From Amoebophrya sp. AT5.2 (taxonomy: Eukaryota; Sar; Dinophyceae; Syndiniales; Amoebophryaceae), in the NCBI GenBank assembly GCA_005223375.1, contig RXOD01005310.1, forward strand, positions 1-14,833: DNA of 14,833 nucleotides, in the 5' to 3' direction. The notes beneath the pieces are model-generated. The model did no database searches. It saw only the letters and a list, made by a program, of their open reading frames with translations, and had not been told where the DNA came from. Shown piece by piece: positions 7,598 through 14,833 of the stretch (position 1 is its first letter; each line of letters starts with the position of its first letter). Made by a program: the position numbers and the translations under genes.

Positions 7598-9375
7598 TCA
7601 CATTGTTATTTTTAGGTCAGAAAGATCGTCGTCCTCCTCCTCCTCGCCATCCGCTTCGCCCTCGCCCTCATCTCCCTCGGCCCCCTCACCGCTGCCGCCT
7701 CCGCCTCCGATCGCGCCCGTCGCTAATGCCGCGCCGACGCCACCAACGACTGCAAGGGCGAGCACCACGCCGATGACCAACCCGACGCTGCTCGCTTCTT
7801 CCGATGTTTCCCCTTCGTCCGCTGTCGTACTACTCACTTCTTCCGATGTTTCCCCTTCGTCCGCAGTAGTTGTTGCGTTGGTTTGCGTCGTAGCCTGTTG
7901 CAGGGTAGTCGTACTCGTGCTCGTGGTAGTTAGTTGCTCGTAGATCTGGGCCCCGCAAATGGTCAGGTAGCCGTCGTTGATGACGCTGATGAGCATTATT
8001 CCGACGATCGATCTATCTATCAGCACCTCCGTTCCGCCCCCCGCACCATCCAAGACCGAGTTCGGCAGGACGGCGTCGCAGTTTGCGGTTTGATTTAGCG
8101 AGTCGAGTGTGTGGCTGGGCTTGTTACCGTCCTCGGTGAAGCGCACGCACGCTCCATTCAGCCGCTCTTGGTTCTCGTCGCGGTTCCACAACCGGATCTT
8201 GGTCACGTGGTGCTGCTGTCCGTCCGCGAACTTCACGAACCAATACGCATTGGCCCCCCCCTCTGTGCACGAGCACGCGTCGGGCCAGGCCGTGGAGTCG
8301 CCTTCCTGGCGATTAAGTGGAGTATTCCACCCGTAATCAGGCTGAGTATGAACCGGGCAGCTGCTAAGACCAAGTCCAAGAGCGGAACTAGGAAAAGCTA
8401 CCGAACGGCGAGCCTATTCAGGTGACGAAACCTCTCCGCGCTCCGACCGCTCGGCGTGAGCTCTTGTACAGAGACGCGCCGATAGGAAGGTAAAGGCTAG
8501 GGGATGGAAGAACTACCGTTCGCACAGCGACGCATCTCCCTAGAAAGATTTAAGGAACGTCGAGCCCTAGACTAGATGGAGCGCAGGGGGAGCAAAGTAG
8601 AGCCGCAGATTTGGTTCATCATACAAACATTGTAGTTGCGTGAGAGCAGTGAGTGCTGCTAGTATAGTAGAATTTAGATAGAATGAAAGAATAGAAAAAT
8701 ACAGTGAGGAGCTGCTACACTTGACTTTTTTTAGTCTTCGACTCTTGGTTCTAAATCTTTCGCTTTCCACCACATCAGACGTCGGTGGACTTTGTCGACA
8801 AATCTGAGACCACTATCGATAATCGGACTCAAATGCCAATTTTTCTATCACTCGTAAGCTAAGTTGACCTTGACGAGCTTGACCTCCTAGCAGCTGCGCC
8901 TGTCATAAGAATTGGTGTAATTGCCCGGCCCCTGCTCGCCGACGAAATCCGCCAGGGTGCAAAGTCGCTCCTCGTCCTCCACTTGTACCAGTTCCGCGGG
9001 CACGTTGCTTCGCCGGTTGTAGTTCATCGACATGGCCTTGAGGTTGAGGGTGCTGGCGCTTGAAGGAGCCGCATGCTGCCGGTGGTGGTCCTCGCCGTGC
9101 CCATATACACCGGTCTCGGTCGTCGCCGCTGCTCGCGCAATCGGATATCTCTTGTGGTCCCACGTCAGCGTCGTTTCGCCTGCTGCCTCCAGGGTCGCAA
9201 GCCCGAAGTTGTGACTATGCCGTGACGAGAGGCCGAGGACGTTCTGGCCGCGGCTGGGCGTGTCGCTGCTCTCTTGCCGGAGCAATTGGGAATTGTCTAC
9301 GCACCAAACAGCCGGAAACGAAGCGCTGGCCACTAGATGGAGATGGCCGAACATCTTCGGGTAGATGGTGGTCAT
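7598..9375 (-). CDS. type I membrane protein with F-type-lectin-like ectodomain
   Basis: Two exons on the minus strand, about 9375-8900 and 8363-7598, give ~413 residues. Positions below use the equivalent join at GCAGCTGC (414 residues). Residues ~205-305 resemble an F-type lectin / F5-8 type C galactose-binding fold: AYWFVKFADG, VTKIRLWNRD, ERLNGA and a closing YLTICGAQIYE strand. The family sugar-binding motif R-x-D-x4-R/K is seen as R221-D222-x4-R227, one residue short, and the usual Cys pair is absent, so sugar binding is uncertain. A Thr-rich stalk (305-352) with a tandem 14-residue repeat, one transmembrane helix (~353-378) and an acidic tail follow. N-glycosylation sequons NQT and NAT lie outside the membrane. 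The ~160-residue N-terminal part is unrecognised and its signal peptide is weak; the ATG at 9375 may not be the true start. Likely a cell-surface recognition or adhesion protein. Confidence 0.65.
7795..7864 (-). repeat. duplicated 42-bp unit in the stalk of the lectin-like protein
   Basis: Two identical 28-bp segments (7795-7822 and 7837-7864) lie 42 bases apart. They encode two consecutive copies of TTADEGETSEE(V/A)SS just outside the transmembrane helix. The 3n period keeps the frame, as expected for stalk length variation. Confidence 0.9.
8364..8899 (-). other. intron of the lectin-like gene (GC-AG, or defined by a direct repeat)
   Basis: The 162-codon upstream exon ends in a TAG at 8887, while the lectin frame is closed upstream by a TAG near 8413; a splice between them restores one protein. 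GACAG|GCGC with GGTCTTAG|C gives an in-frame GC-AG intron (phase 2). Both edges also carry the palindrome GCAGCTGC (8890-8897 and 8357-8364) in the same codon frame, so excision anywhere within that repeat gives nearly the same protein. No suitable GT donor was found close by. Confidence 0.55.
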
Positions 9376-10580
9376 CGAGTCAAGGCTTGGACGATGAGGA
9401 AGGCGACGAGAAGAGAAGAGAGGGTCACGAGATCGGTGGCAAGATTTTCATTGTATGTGTAATCAAGTCAAGGAACAAGAAAATCAAAAATAGTAAAATG
9501 GTATACTAACTTGCCGCCTCGAGAAACCGGAGGAACAACTAAAATGGAGCGCGTCAAAATCAGACGTGCGATGGGTTGCATTGCGCTGCATTTGTCGCAG
9601 TGCGATCGCTGCAGCTCTCGTCGAGACTTGGTTTCACAAGAAGATTGATTCCGCAGACCTCGCCCTCCGTCTTAAACTCGTGTTGAACGCTCGAAATCGA
9701 ATTTAGTCTCAGCAGTCGCTCGACCCCTGACCTGAGGTGACCTGCTGCCTTTGGCCGCGAATAAGGCGTTCTCTCCGAGTCCGACTCCGACCGTGAGCGT
9801 GCTGGAGCTGGTCGCGAAATAAGAATGCGAAGTCGATAAAAAATCGAATTCGAACTACAAACACGTAAATTTAAGGAAATATCTTATCCCAACACCAACT
9901 GCTCAGCTGTTGCGTCACTCCTATAGATACAACCTCATACTCGTCGTAGAAGTTGCACAATTCGCTAAAGTTGACCCCACTTTCGGTCGATCTCGACGGC
10001 GCAAGCGCTAGGAAAATAATTGTACTTGATCGACATCGATCGGCCACAGCCACGGTCAAATCCAAAGCGCCAACGGGCGCCGCTTCCACAACAGAGAGTA
10101 CTGGTTTTTATTCGATTTTTGCCGCGACCGGAACCGGTTGGTGAAGAGGACTATGCACAATATAATTGTTTGTGCGCTCGATCTTACTGCTGCACGATCA
10201 GCATGGGAAAACAAGCAACATTGCGTTTGTCATATTGTCTGTAAGTGTTCTCGAGGTAGTACTAGTATTAAAATAGCCCAAAAATTATGTTGTGACGTCA
10301 CGCGCACTAACGAAAACGACACTCCTCGGCTTCGGCGCACTTTTTTTAGAAGAAATCCGAATAAATATCCATTTTTTTGATTCTTCTTCCTCAATCTTTT
10401 GGTTTCACGGACAAAAAAATGAAACGCGTGAAAAGTAGTCGCGGCCAACGAACAAAATTGATGCAGCCAAAAATGTGATTGTGAGTCAATGAAATTTATT
10501 CGCAGCAGCTCCTGTATTCTCGAGAAAAATATTTTTTAGGCCGAAGTTGGCTCGTCCCTTACCCTGCAGGATCACGGTCG
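9376..10580. other. intergenic stretch, one weak exon candidate
   Basis: This lies between the stop of the RBR ligase gene and the start of the lectin-like gene. The minus frame 10107-9871 is open for about 78 codons (including LDLTVAVADRC and NFYDEYEVVSIGV) but has no ATG and no confirmed splice sites, so I do not call it a gene. The minus frame 9467-9372 (LVTLSSLLVAFLIVQALT) looks like a signal peptide immediately upstream of the lectin-like ORF. The rest is AT-rich with homopolymer runs. No RNA gene was recognised. Confidence 0.4.
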
Positions 10581-13500
10581 TCACAGCGGTCCGATCGGCG
10601 GCGGAAATGCCGCGCCGCACGGCACGCACTTCTGCTTCGTCAGCCAGCACGACCTCTTTTTCTTTTTCTTTTTCACCGTCCCCTGCCCCCTGGCGCGTCC
10701 CCCAGCACTACCTGCTCCCCGCCCTTTCCCGTCCGCATCTGGTGCGACCAAGATTTGCATGCAGCCCAACGGGCAGCCGCAGCACTCCAAAAGCGGACAG
10801 CAGAGCAGGTGTCGCCCGCAGTGGTACGCTGGCGTCCAGCAGTGGTAGGGCATGTTTTTCTTCTGCAGTCTTTCCTGCACCTTCCGCGCGCGAAAGCTGC
10901 GCACCTCGCGGAAGAGGACCTCGCCGAACTCCTCGAAAAACACTTCGAACACGTGGTCCCGGCGCAGTATCGGCTGCGTGGGGTCCAGCGAGGGGTCTTC
11001 TTGCTGATGATCGGGGTGAGGACCAGCTCCAGCTCCACCACTTCCCCCTCCACCACTTCCCTGGGGCGCGACCAGGTCTTTCACGCACGAGAAGCAGCAC
11101 ATCTGCGTGAAGCGCGGAAAGTTGACGCAGTGGAACAGCGGCCCCTTCAGGGGTTGCTGGCACAGGCGGCAGTGGATACGGTACTCCGCGGGGATTTCCG
11201 CGCGTCCGTTCGAGCGGTCGGGCCCGCGCCGCCCGCGCCACTCGGACTTCTCGAGCGCCGCCTTCGGGGCACAGAAGTGCTCCAGGTCCGGGTTGTACCG
11301 GTCGGGCGACAACAGCGACTGAAACACGTTCGTCCTCGTCAACTGCAAGATCTCCTCCGGAATCTCCGAGTCATGTGTCCTGGTTGTACCTGGTGCGGGA
11401 GGTGCACCATTATCGTTCTTCGCCGAAGAGGATGAGGTTCCGAAGAGGCCGTGTTGCTGCCTCTTGTAGGGTGTCGCCTGGCTCCACTTGAACTCCTTGC
11501 CGCAGCCGTGCTGTTTGTTGCGGCCGCCGTGGCGCTTTCGGTACCAGTTTTCGCCGCACCGGACGTTGTCGCAGCCGTCCGTCTTTTCGACGATGCTGCC
11601 GCAGTGCGGACAGAGCCGGCAGTTGCGCTCCTTGTGCGCCTCGTCCTGCCGCCACTGGCTCACCTGCGAGGTGAGGTCCTCCGCCGTCGCGCGCAGCGAC
11701 GCCACCCACCGCCGCCACTCCCGCTCCAGCCGCACGTACGCGGCACAGTCTTCCAGGTCCGCAAACTCCTCGTCTTGCGTGGAGTAGAGATGATAATTAT
11801 CCGCTAGTTCTTGTTCCTGCTCGTCGTGCTCGTTGTAGATACCCAACAAAGCGTCCTCCATGCGCCGGGAGTCCTGTCGTGGGCCAACTAGTTGTACCGA
11901 AGCGGCGTCTGCATGCGCTCCTGCAGGAGCTCCAGCAGTCCCTGGGACAGCGGCACTGCCTCTACTTGTTGCACTAGTCCCCACACCAGCAACATCTTCA
12001 CGTTCGCCGCCGCTGGTCCTCTTTTTCTTGCGACTCTTCCTGCTGCAGCTGCACGAGGACCTCGTCCCGCGACCACCCCCCCACGACCACGACCCGCCGC
12101 TAACGACGATTTCGTCTGCGGTCGTCCTCCCGGTCCTCCCGTCAACTACTAGATCTTCCTCCTCGACGTCCACCTCCTGACTCGAATCATCTTCATCATC
12201 AGAGGAACTACTACCTTCCTCCAGCTGCTCCATCAGGGCTTGGACCACTTCCGCGTTCTTCTCGGGATCGTGCAGTTTCGCGTACACGCCGAGATCGGGC
12301 AATTTCACGGACACGTACTTGCACAAGAATGGGTCGCACGCGTACGTGAACAAAACCGATGATCCGCTGCAGCAGTCCTCGCAAAAAGTCGATTGCGAAA
12401 ACGCAGAGGACCTGGGATGATCATGAGAAGAAGTGCTGGGACGATCATGGGGAGCTTCTTCCCTGTTCTCGGCGGTTTCCTTCCCGTCCGTGTGGCTCAA
12501 CACGGTCCTGTAGGGCAGGAGGCGCAGATTCCGAGTGGAGGCGCCGACGTGCGACAGATTCATGCAGCGGGCACAGAAACTGTACGAGCAATACCCGCAC
12601 CACACGGCGCGGCGGTTATTTCGCCGTCGACGCGGGGGAGGTTTGGCTCGTCTCGCATTCGCCTGCTGCCCCCGTGCGAGATGTTGAGCAGGAGTCGTTC
12701 TGCCGTCTCTTCCATCTGGCTGCTCCACCATGGCCACAGGTTCATACAGTACTCCGTGGCTGTTTCCAACTCTCACTTCTGCGGTTCGCGAGTCTCGCGA
12801 GTGCGAGGAGGCGCCACGACCTCCCCACATCCGATCCCAAGAGCTCTGCAAGAAGGACAATGGAAATAGTCGACACTGGACAGGCTGGCGGGGACTTCTG
12901 CGTCCCGGGGACGATGACCTGGAACTGCTTCCGGACCTAGAACTGCTTGAGGATGCGGGGGATGCGGGGGATGCGGATCGATTGTCGGTAACTAGACCTA
13001 GACCTCGTCCGGGCGTAGCCGTAGAATTCGTCGCGCTGCTCCGCGCCGTCGACGTCCCATGATCTCGATCATCTCGTCCCTTCAGCATTTGCATTTTCAC
13101 CTCCTTGCGCTCCGAGCTACTCGCAAACCCGAACTCCGCGTCCTGCTCGTCTTCCGGCTCCAGGTCGCTGATACCTTCGTCCGGCAACAAGCGGAACTCG
13201 TCCGCAGGCAGTTCGATGGACCCGCGGCAGTGCCGTCGTGGGCACGGCGTGTACTGTCGGCGGTTGGACTCCCGCACCTGCTTCAGCTCCAGCGCCACTA
13301 AGCCATCCTGCAACGAAACCGGCAGCCGGAAAAACCGGTCGTTTGCAGCATTCACGCGCGCAGCAGGGTCGGACCGGTCGCGAATCTTCAGCAAGGGCTC
13401 CCTCCGCGGATCCAGCTGCCTCCCCCGCGTCGGAGAGGAAGAGAAAGGTGACGACGCGAGACACAGCGGACACCAGAGCGGTTTCTGCTCGCGCACGGAG

Positions 13501-14309
13501 ATTTCGGCCATACGCAGCAAGCAGTCGAAACAGGAGTAATGCCCGCAAGACCGCCCGGCGCCCTTCTCAAGCTCATCCTCCTCCACAAGACAGAAGTCAC
13601 AAGTTCTTCGTGCAGGAGCAGTGGGGGCCTCGTTATTCTTTAGCTGCTTTCTACTTGCTGCAGGAGCTGAATCTTTCGTAGTTGTCCATGTGCGAAGGTG
13701 GTTGTCACTGGGCGGGGCGCTGGTGGTGTCGCTGTGCGGAAGCGAATAGGACGACGTTGCCGCGGCCCCGCCCAAGAACATCAGCGGCGAGGCAGCAGCT
13801 CCTGCGGGTTGCGGCAAGGCAATCACCCGTCGGGCCGCAGCGGTCGTTCGTGGTCGTGTCGGTACAGGAGGTACTCGTAACGGCTGGTGTGGCATTGGCT
13901 GTTGGACACCTGCTTCACCTTGTGTTTGACTAGTGATCGCAGAAGTTGTGGCCGAAGCCCCCGGTCTAAAGGCAGTCGTCGTGGCCTCCGTGCTGGCCCA
14001 GACGTCGATTGTGGAGGTGGATGGTGCGGAAGAAGCACTCATCTGTGAGTTTATTCTAGCGGAATCGACGGTGAGCGCCGGCGTGCTACCCGCAGTCGCG
14101 AACGTAGCGGCTGTGCTAGAGCTAGTTGCTCCACCTCCGCTCGACGCCGGGAAAGGGAACGGCACATGCCGCGTTACCGAGATGTACGGTGCTGCCCCCC
14201 CGCACAGCAGGACACCGGGCACGACATCATCAAAGGCGAGCACAACGCCGAGCAGCGGTGCGCAACGGCGCCTGCGGCGCGTGCGACGACCAGACTTGTG
14301 TCCTACCAT
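10581..14309 (-). CDS. RBR-type E3 ubiquitin ligase with split IBR
   Basis: A single uninterrupted frame of 1242 residues. The start is the ATG at 14309, with G at -3 and G at +4; eight further codons are open upstream to a TGA but contain no ATG. RING1 is at C237-C283 (C-x2-C, C-x-H-x2-C-x2-C, C-x2-C). The IBR begins C356-x4-C361 and resumes C571-x2-C574-x4-C579-x2-C582-x4-H587 after ~209 Ser/Arg/Pro-rich residues. RING2 is at ~897-942 (CPHCGSIVEKTDGCDNVRC, then GCGKEFKWSQA); by family alignment C913 is the catalytic Cys that takes ubiquitin from the E2. A ZZ-like finger follows (C1047, C1050, C1061, C1071/1072, C1075, then HVFEV at 1119), then a Cys-rich cluster (~1157-1183) and a six-Lys run. 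The first ~235 residues are low-complexity after an Arg-rich start and a hydrophobic patch (~16-43) that could be a weak membrane anchor. An acidic Ser/Asp/Glu tract lies near 695-720. Confidence 0.9.
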   Translation of the reverse strand: MVGHKSGRRTRRRRRCAPLLGVVLAFDDVVPGVLLCGGAAPYISVTRHVPFPFPASSGGGATSSSTAATFATAGSTPALTVDSARINSQMSASSAPSTSTIDVWASTEATTTAFRPGASATTSAITSQTQGEAGVQQPMPHQPLRVPPVPTRPRTTAAARRVIALPQPAGAAASPLMFLGGAAATSSYSLPHSDTTSAPPSDNHLRTWTTTKDSAPAASRKQLKNNEAPTAPARRTCDFCLVEEDELEKGAGRSCGHYSCFDCLLRMAEISVREQKPLWCPLCLASSPFSSSPTRGRQLDPRREPLLKIRDRSDPAARVNAANDRFFRLPVSLQDGLVALELKQVRESNRRQYTPCPRRHCRGSIELPADEFRLLPDEGISDLEPEDEQDAEFGFASSSERKEVKMQMLKGRDDRDHGTSTARSSATNSTATPGRGLGLVTDNRSASPASPASSSSSRSGSSSRSSSPGRRSPRQPVQCRLFPLSFLQSSWDRMWGGRGASSHSRDSRTAEVRVGNSHGVLYEPVAMVEQPDGRDGRTTPAQHLARGQQANARRAKPPPRRRRNNRRAVWCGYCSYSFCARCMNLSHVGASTRNLRLLPYRTVLSHTDGKETAENREEAPHDRPSTSSHDHPRSSAFSQSTFCEDCCSGSSVLFTYACDPFLCKYVSVKLPDLGVYAKLHDPEKNAEVVQALMEQLEEGSSSSDDEDDSSQEVDVEEEDLVVDGRTGRTTADEIVVSGGSWSWGGGRGTRSSCSCSRKSRKKKRTSGGEREDVAGVGTSATSRGSAAVPGTAGAPAGAHADAASVQLVGPRQDSRRMEDALLGIYNEHDEQEQELADNYHLYSTQDEEFADLEDCAAYVRLEREWRRWVASLRATAEDLTSQVSQWRQDEAHKERNCRLCPHCGSIVEKTDGCDNVRCGENWYRKRHGGRNKQHGCGKEFKWSQATPYKRQQHGLFGTSSSSAKNDNGAPPAPGTTRTHDSEIPEEILQLTRTNVFQSLLSPDRYNPDLEHFCAPKAALEKSEWRGRRGPDRSNGRAEIPAEYRIHCRLCQQPLKGPLFHCVNFPRFTQMCCFSCVKDLVAPQGSGGGGSGGAGAGPHPDHQQEDPSLDPTQPILRRDHVFEVFFEEFGEVLFREVRSFRARKVQERLQKKNMPYHCWTPAYHCGRHLLCCPLLECCGCPLGCMQILVAPDADGKGRGAGSAGGRARGQGTVKKKKKKRSCWLTKQKCVPCGAAFPPPIGPL
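12600..13226 (-). other. low-complexity insertion inside the IBR domain
   Basis: Codons 362-570 of the RBR ligase separate the first Cys pair of the IBR from its second half. The stretch is rich in Ser, Arg, Pro and Asp/Glu and includes a long Ser/Arg run (~447-473), similar in bias to an RS domain. The frame stays open throughout, and I found no need for an intron, although an in-frame unspliced intron cannot be excluded. Confidence 0.7.
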
Positions 14310-14754
14310 TTCTTTTTTCTTTCGTCCAAACAAGAACTGTCAGCTTAACTGCGATGATAGCTCTTGCTATGGTGTTGTATCCTTCTCAGACTCCCCCTCG
14401 GTCGTCCCTGGTGGACGTATCTTACTAGTACTCTGCGCGTGGGCGTGTGGGAGTGGGTGTGAGATTGAACAACGTGAAGGAGATTTATGAACAAAATTTT
14501 TGCAGTAACACGATGAGCCTCTAGTAGACCAGCAGCACGCGTGATGATGTAGTGAGCTGGGGGATGGCTGTACGATATCGGAAAAGATGACCATAATGGA
14601 CCAGCACGCGCCGCCATTCAGCTTTAGTGGCCCCCGAAGGGATGATCGTCCCTGTGCTGTTGAAGATTTCCGTCTCCGTGGGACAATATTTATTCTTTTC
14701 TGCAGAAGTCGTGCTGTCGTGTTCATTTCGGCTTCAGAATGAATCATGAAATTA
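14310..14754. other. 5' flank of the RBR ligase gene
   Basis: This lies between the RBR start codon and the diverged repeat end at 14755. Minus-strand frames in it are short and of mixed composition, and I could not join any of them to the RBR frame, which is closed by a TGA at 14336-14334. It presumably holds the promoter and 5' UTR; no TATA box or other core element is convincing. Confidence 0.4.
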
Positions 14755-14833
14755 GAGCTTGTCCAGAAATTGCCATAATTCTCCGGGCGGAGAATGGGGG
14801 GTGGGAGGGCTCCGAGGACCTCGGACCCCACCC
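14755..14833 (+). repeat. diverged end of the same inverted-repeat family, cut by the window edge
   Basis: It starts GAGCTTGTCCAGAAATTGC, matching the left terminal repeat at 5001 in 16 of the first 20 bases. A perfect 7-bp hairpin with a 4-base loop follows (ATTCTCC-GGGC-GGAGAAT, 14778-14795), then G runs (14796-14809) and CCGAGG-A-CCTCGG. The hairpin bases differ from those at 5023 and 6739, but the order hairpin then G tract is the same. Confidence 0.65.

Noticed and set aside
7371..7943. Plus-strand ORF of 190 codons opposite the lectin-like gene
   Set aside because: Its Ser/Pro/Val repeats mirror the acidic tail and Thr stalk encoded on the minus strand; it is an antisense shadow.
10547..11435. 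Long plus-strand ORFs opposite the RBR ligase
   Set aside because: They are antisense frames of GC-rich coding DNA. The minus frame carries the recognisable RING1, IBR and RING2 motifs.
14310..14333. N-terminal extension of the RBR ligase to 14333
   Set aside because: It would start at a TTG codon, with a TGA immediately upstream. The first ATG, at 14309, has a good start context.
1..14833. tRNA, rRNA or CRISPR features
   Set aside because: No T-arm-like GGTTCRA pattern in a cloverleaf setting, no rRNA core sequence and no regularly spaced repeat array were seen.

Overview
This window looks like nuclear DNA of a unicellular eukaryote. Its genes are broken by spliceosomal introns: GT-AG junctions can be placed in frame in two genes and a probable GC-AG junction in a third. 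Proteins are rich in Ser/Thr/Ala/Arg low-complexity tracts, one gene encodes an RBR-type ubiquitin ligase, and there are no Shine-Dalgarno sites, operons or bacterial gene packing. Every gene I can support lies on the minus strand, head to tail. One-way gene clusters, a GC donor, and RBR ligases with a ZZ-like C-terminal finger fit an alveolate of the dinoflagellate lineage, but that placement is inference; no rRNA, spliced leader or organelle gene is present to fix it.

Layout from left to right. Positions 1-128 are a GGATT/GGGAATT tandem repeat, followed by about 320 bases with nothing recognised. Positions 451-2362 (minus) hold a three-exon gene for a multi-pass membrane protein of unknown family. 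Positions 2872-4975 (minus) hold a two- or three-exon gene for an unrecognised soluble protein that appears to contain an internal duplication. Directly upstream of its start lies a 1.78-kb non-coding element, 5001-6780, bounded by 48-bp inverted repeats that differ at two positions; each end carries a hairpin and a G-quadruplex-type G tract. Positions 6781-7597 are non-coding and contain a pair of 21-bp direct repeats. Positions 7598-9375 (minus) hold a two-exon gene for a cell-surface protein: an F-type-lectin-like (galactose-binding fold) ectodomain, a Thr-rich stalk with a tandem duplication, one transmembrane helix and an acidic cytoplasmic tail. Positions 9376-10580 are mostly non-coding, with one weak exon candidate. 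Positions 10581-14309 (minus) are one uninterrupted reading frame for a 1242-residue RBR E3 ubiquitin ligase whose IBR domain is split by about 209 residues of low-complexity sequence. At 14755 to the right edge a diverged end of the same repeat family as the 5001-6780 element begins, again upstream of a gene.

The genes do not form an obvious pathway. The surface lectin-like protein, the multi-pass membrane protein and the ubiquitin ligase look like independent neighbours in a one-way cluster. The most unusual things are the inverted-repeat/hairpin/G-tract element family placed at gene 5' ends, the split-IBR ligase, the duplicated unknown protein, and the lectin-gene intron, whose junctions both carry the palindrome GCAGCTGC. 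Gene starts and exon joins come from reading frames and splice consensus only, so boundaries are provisional.
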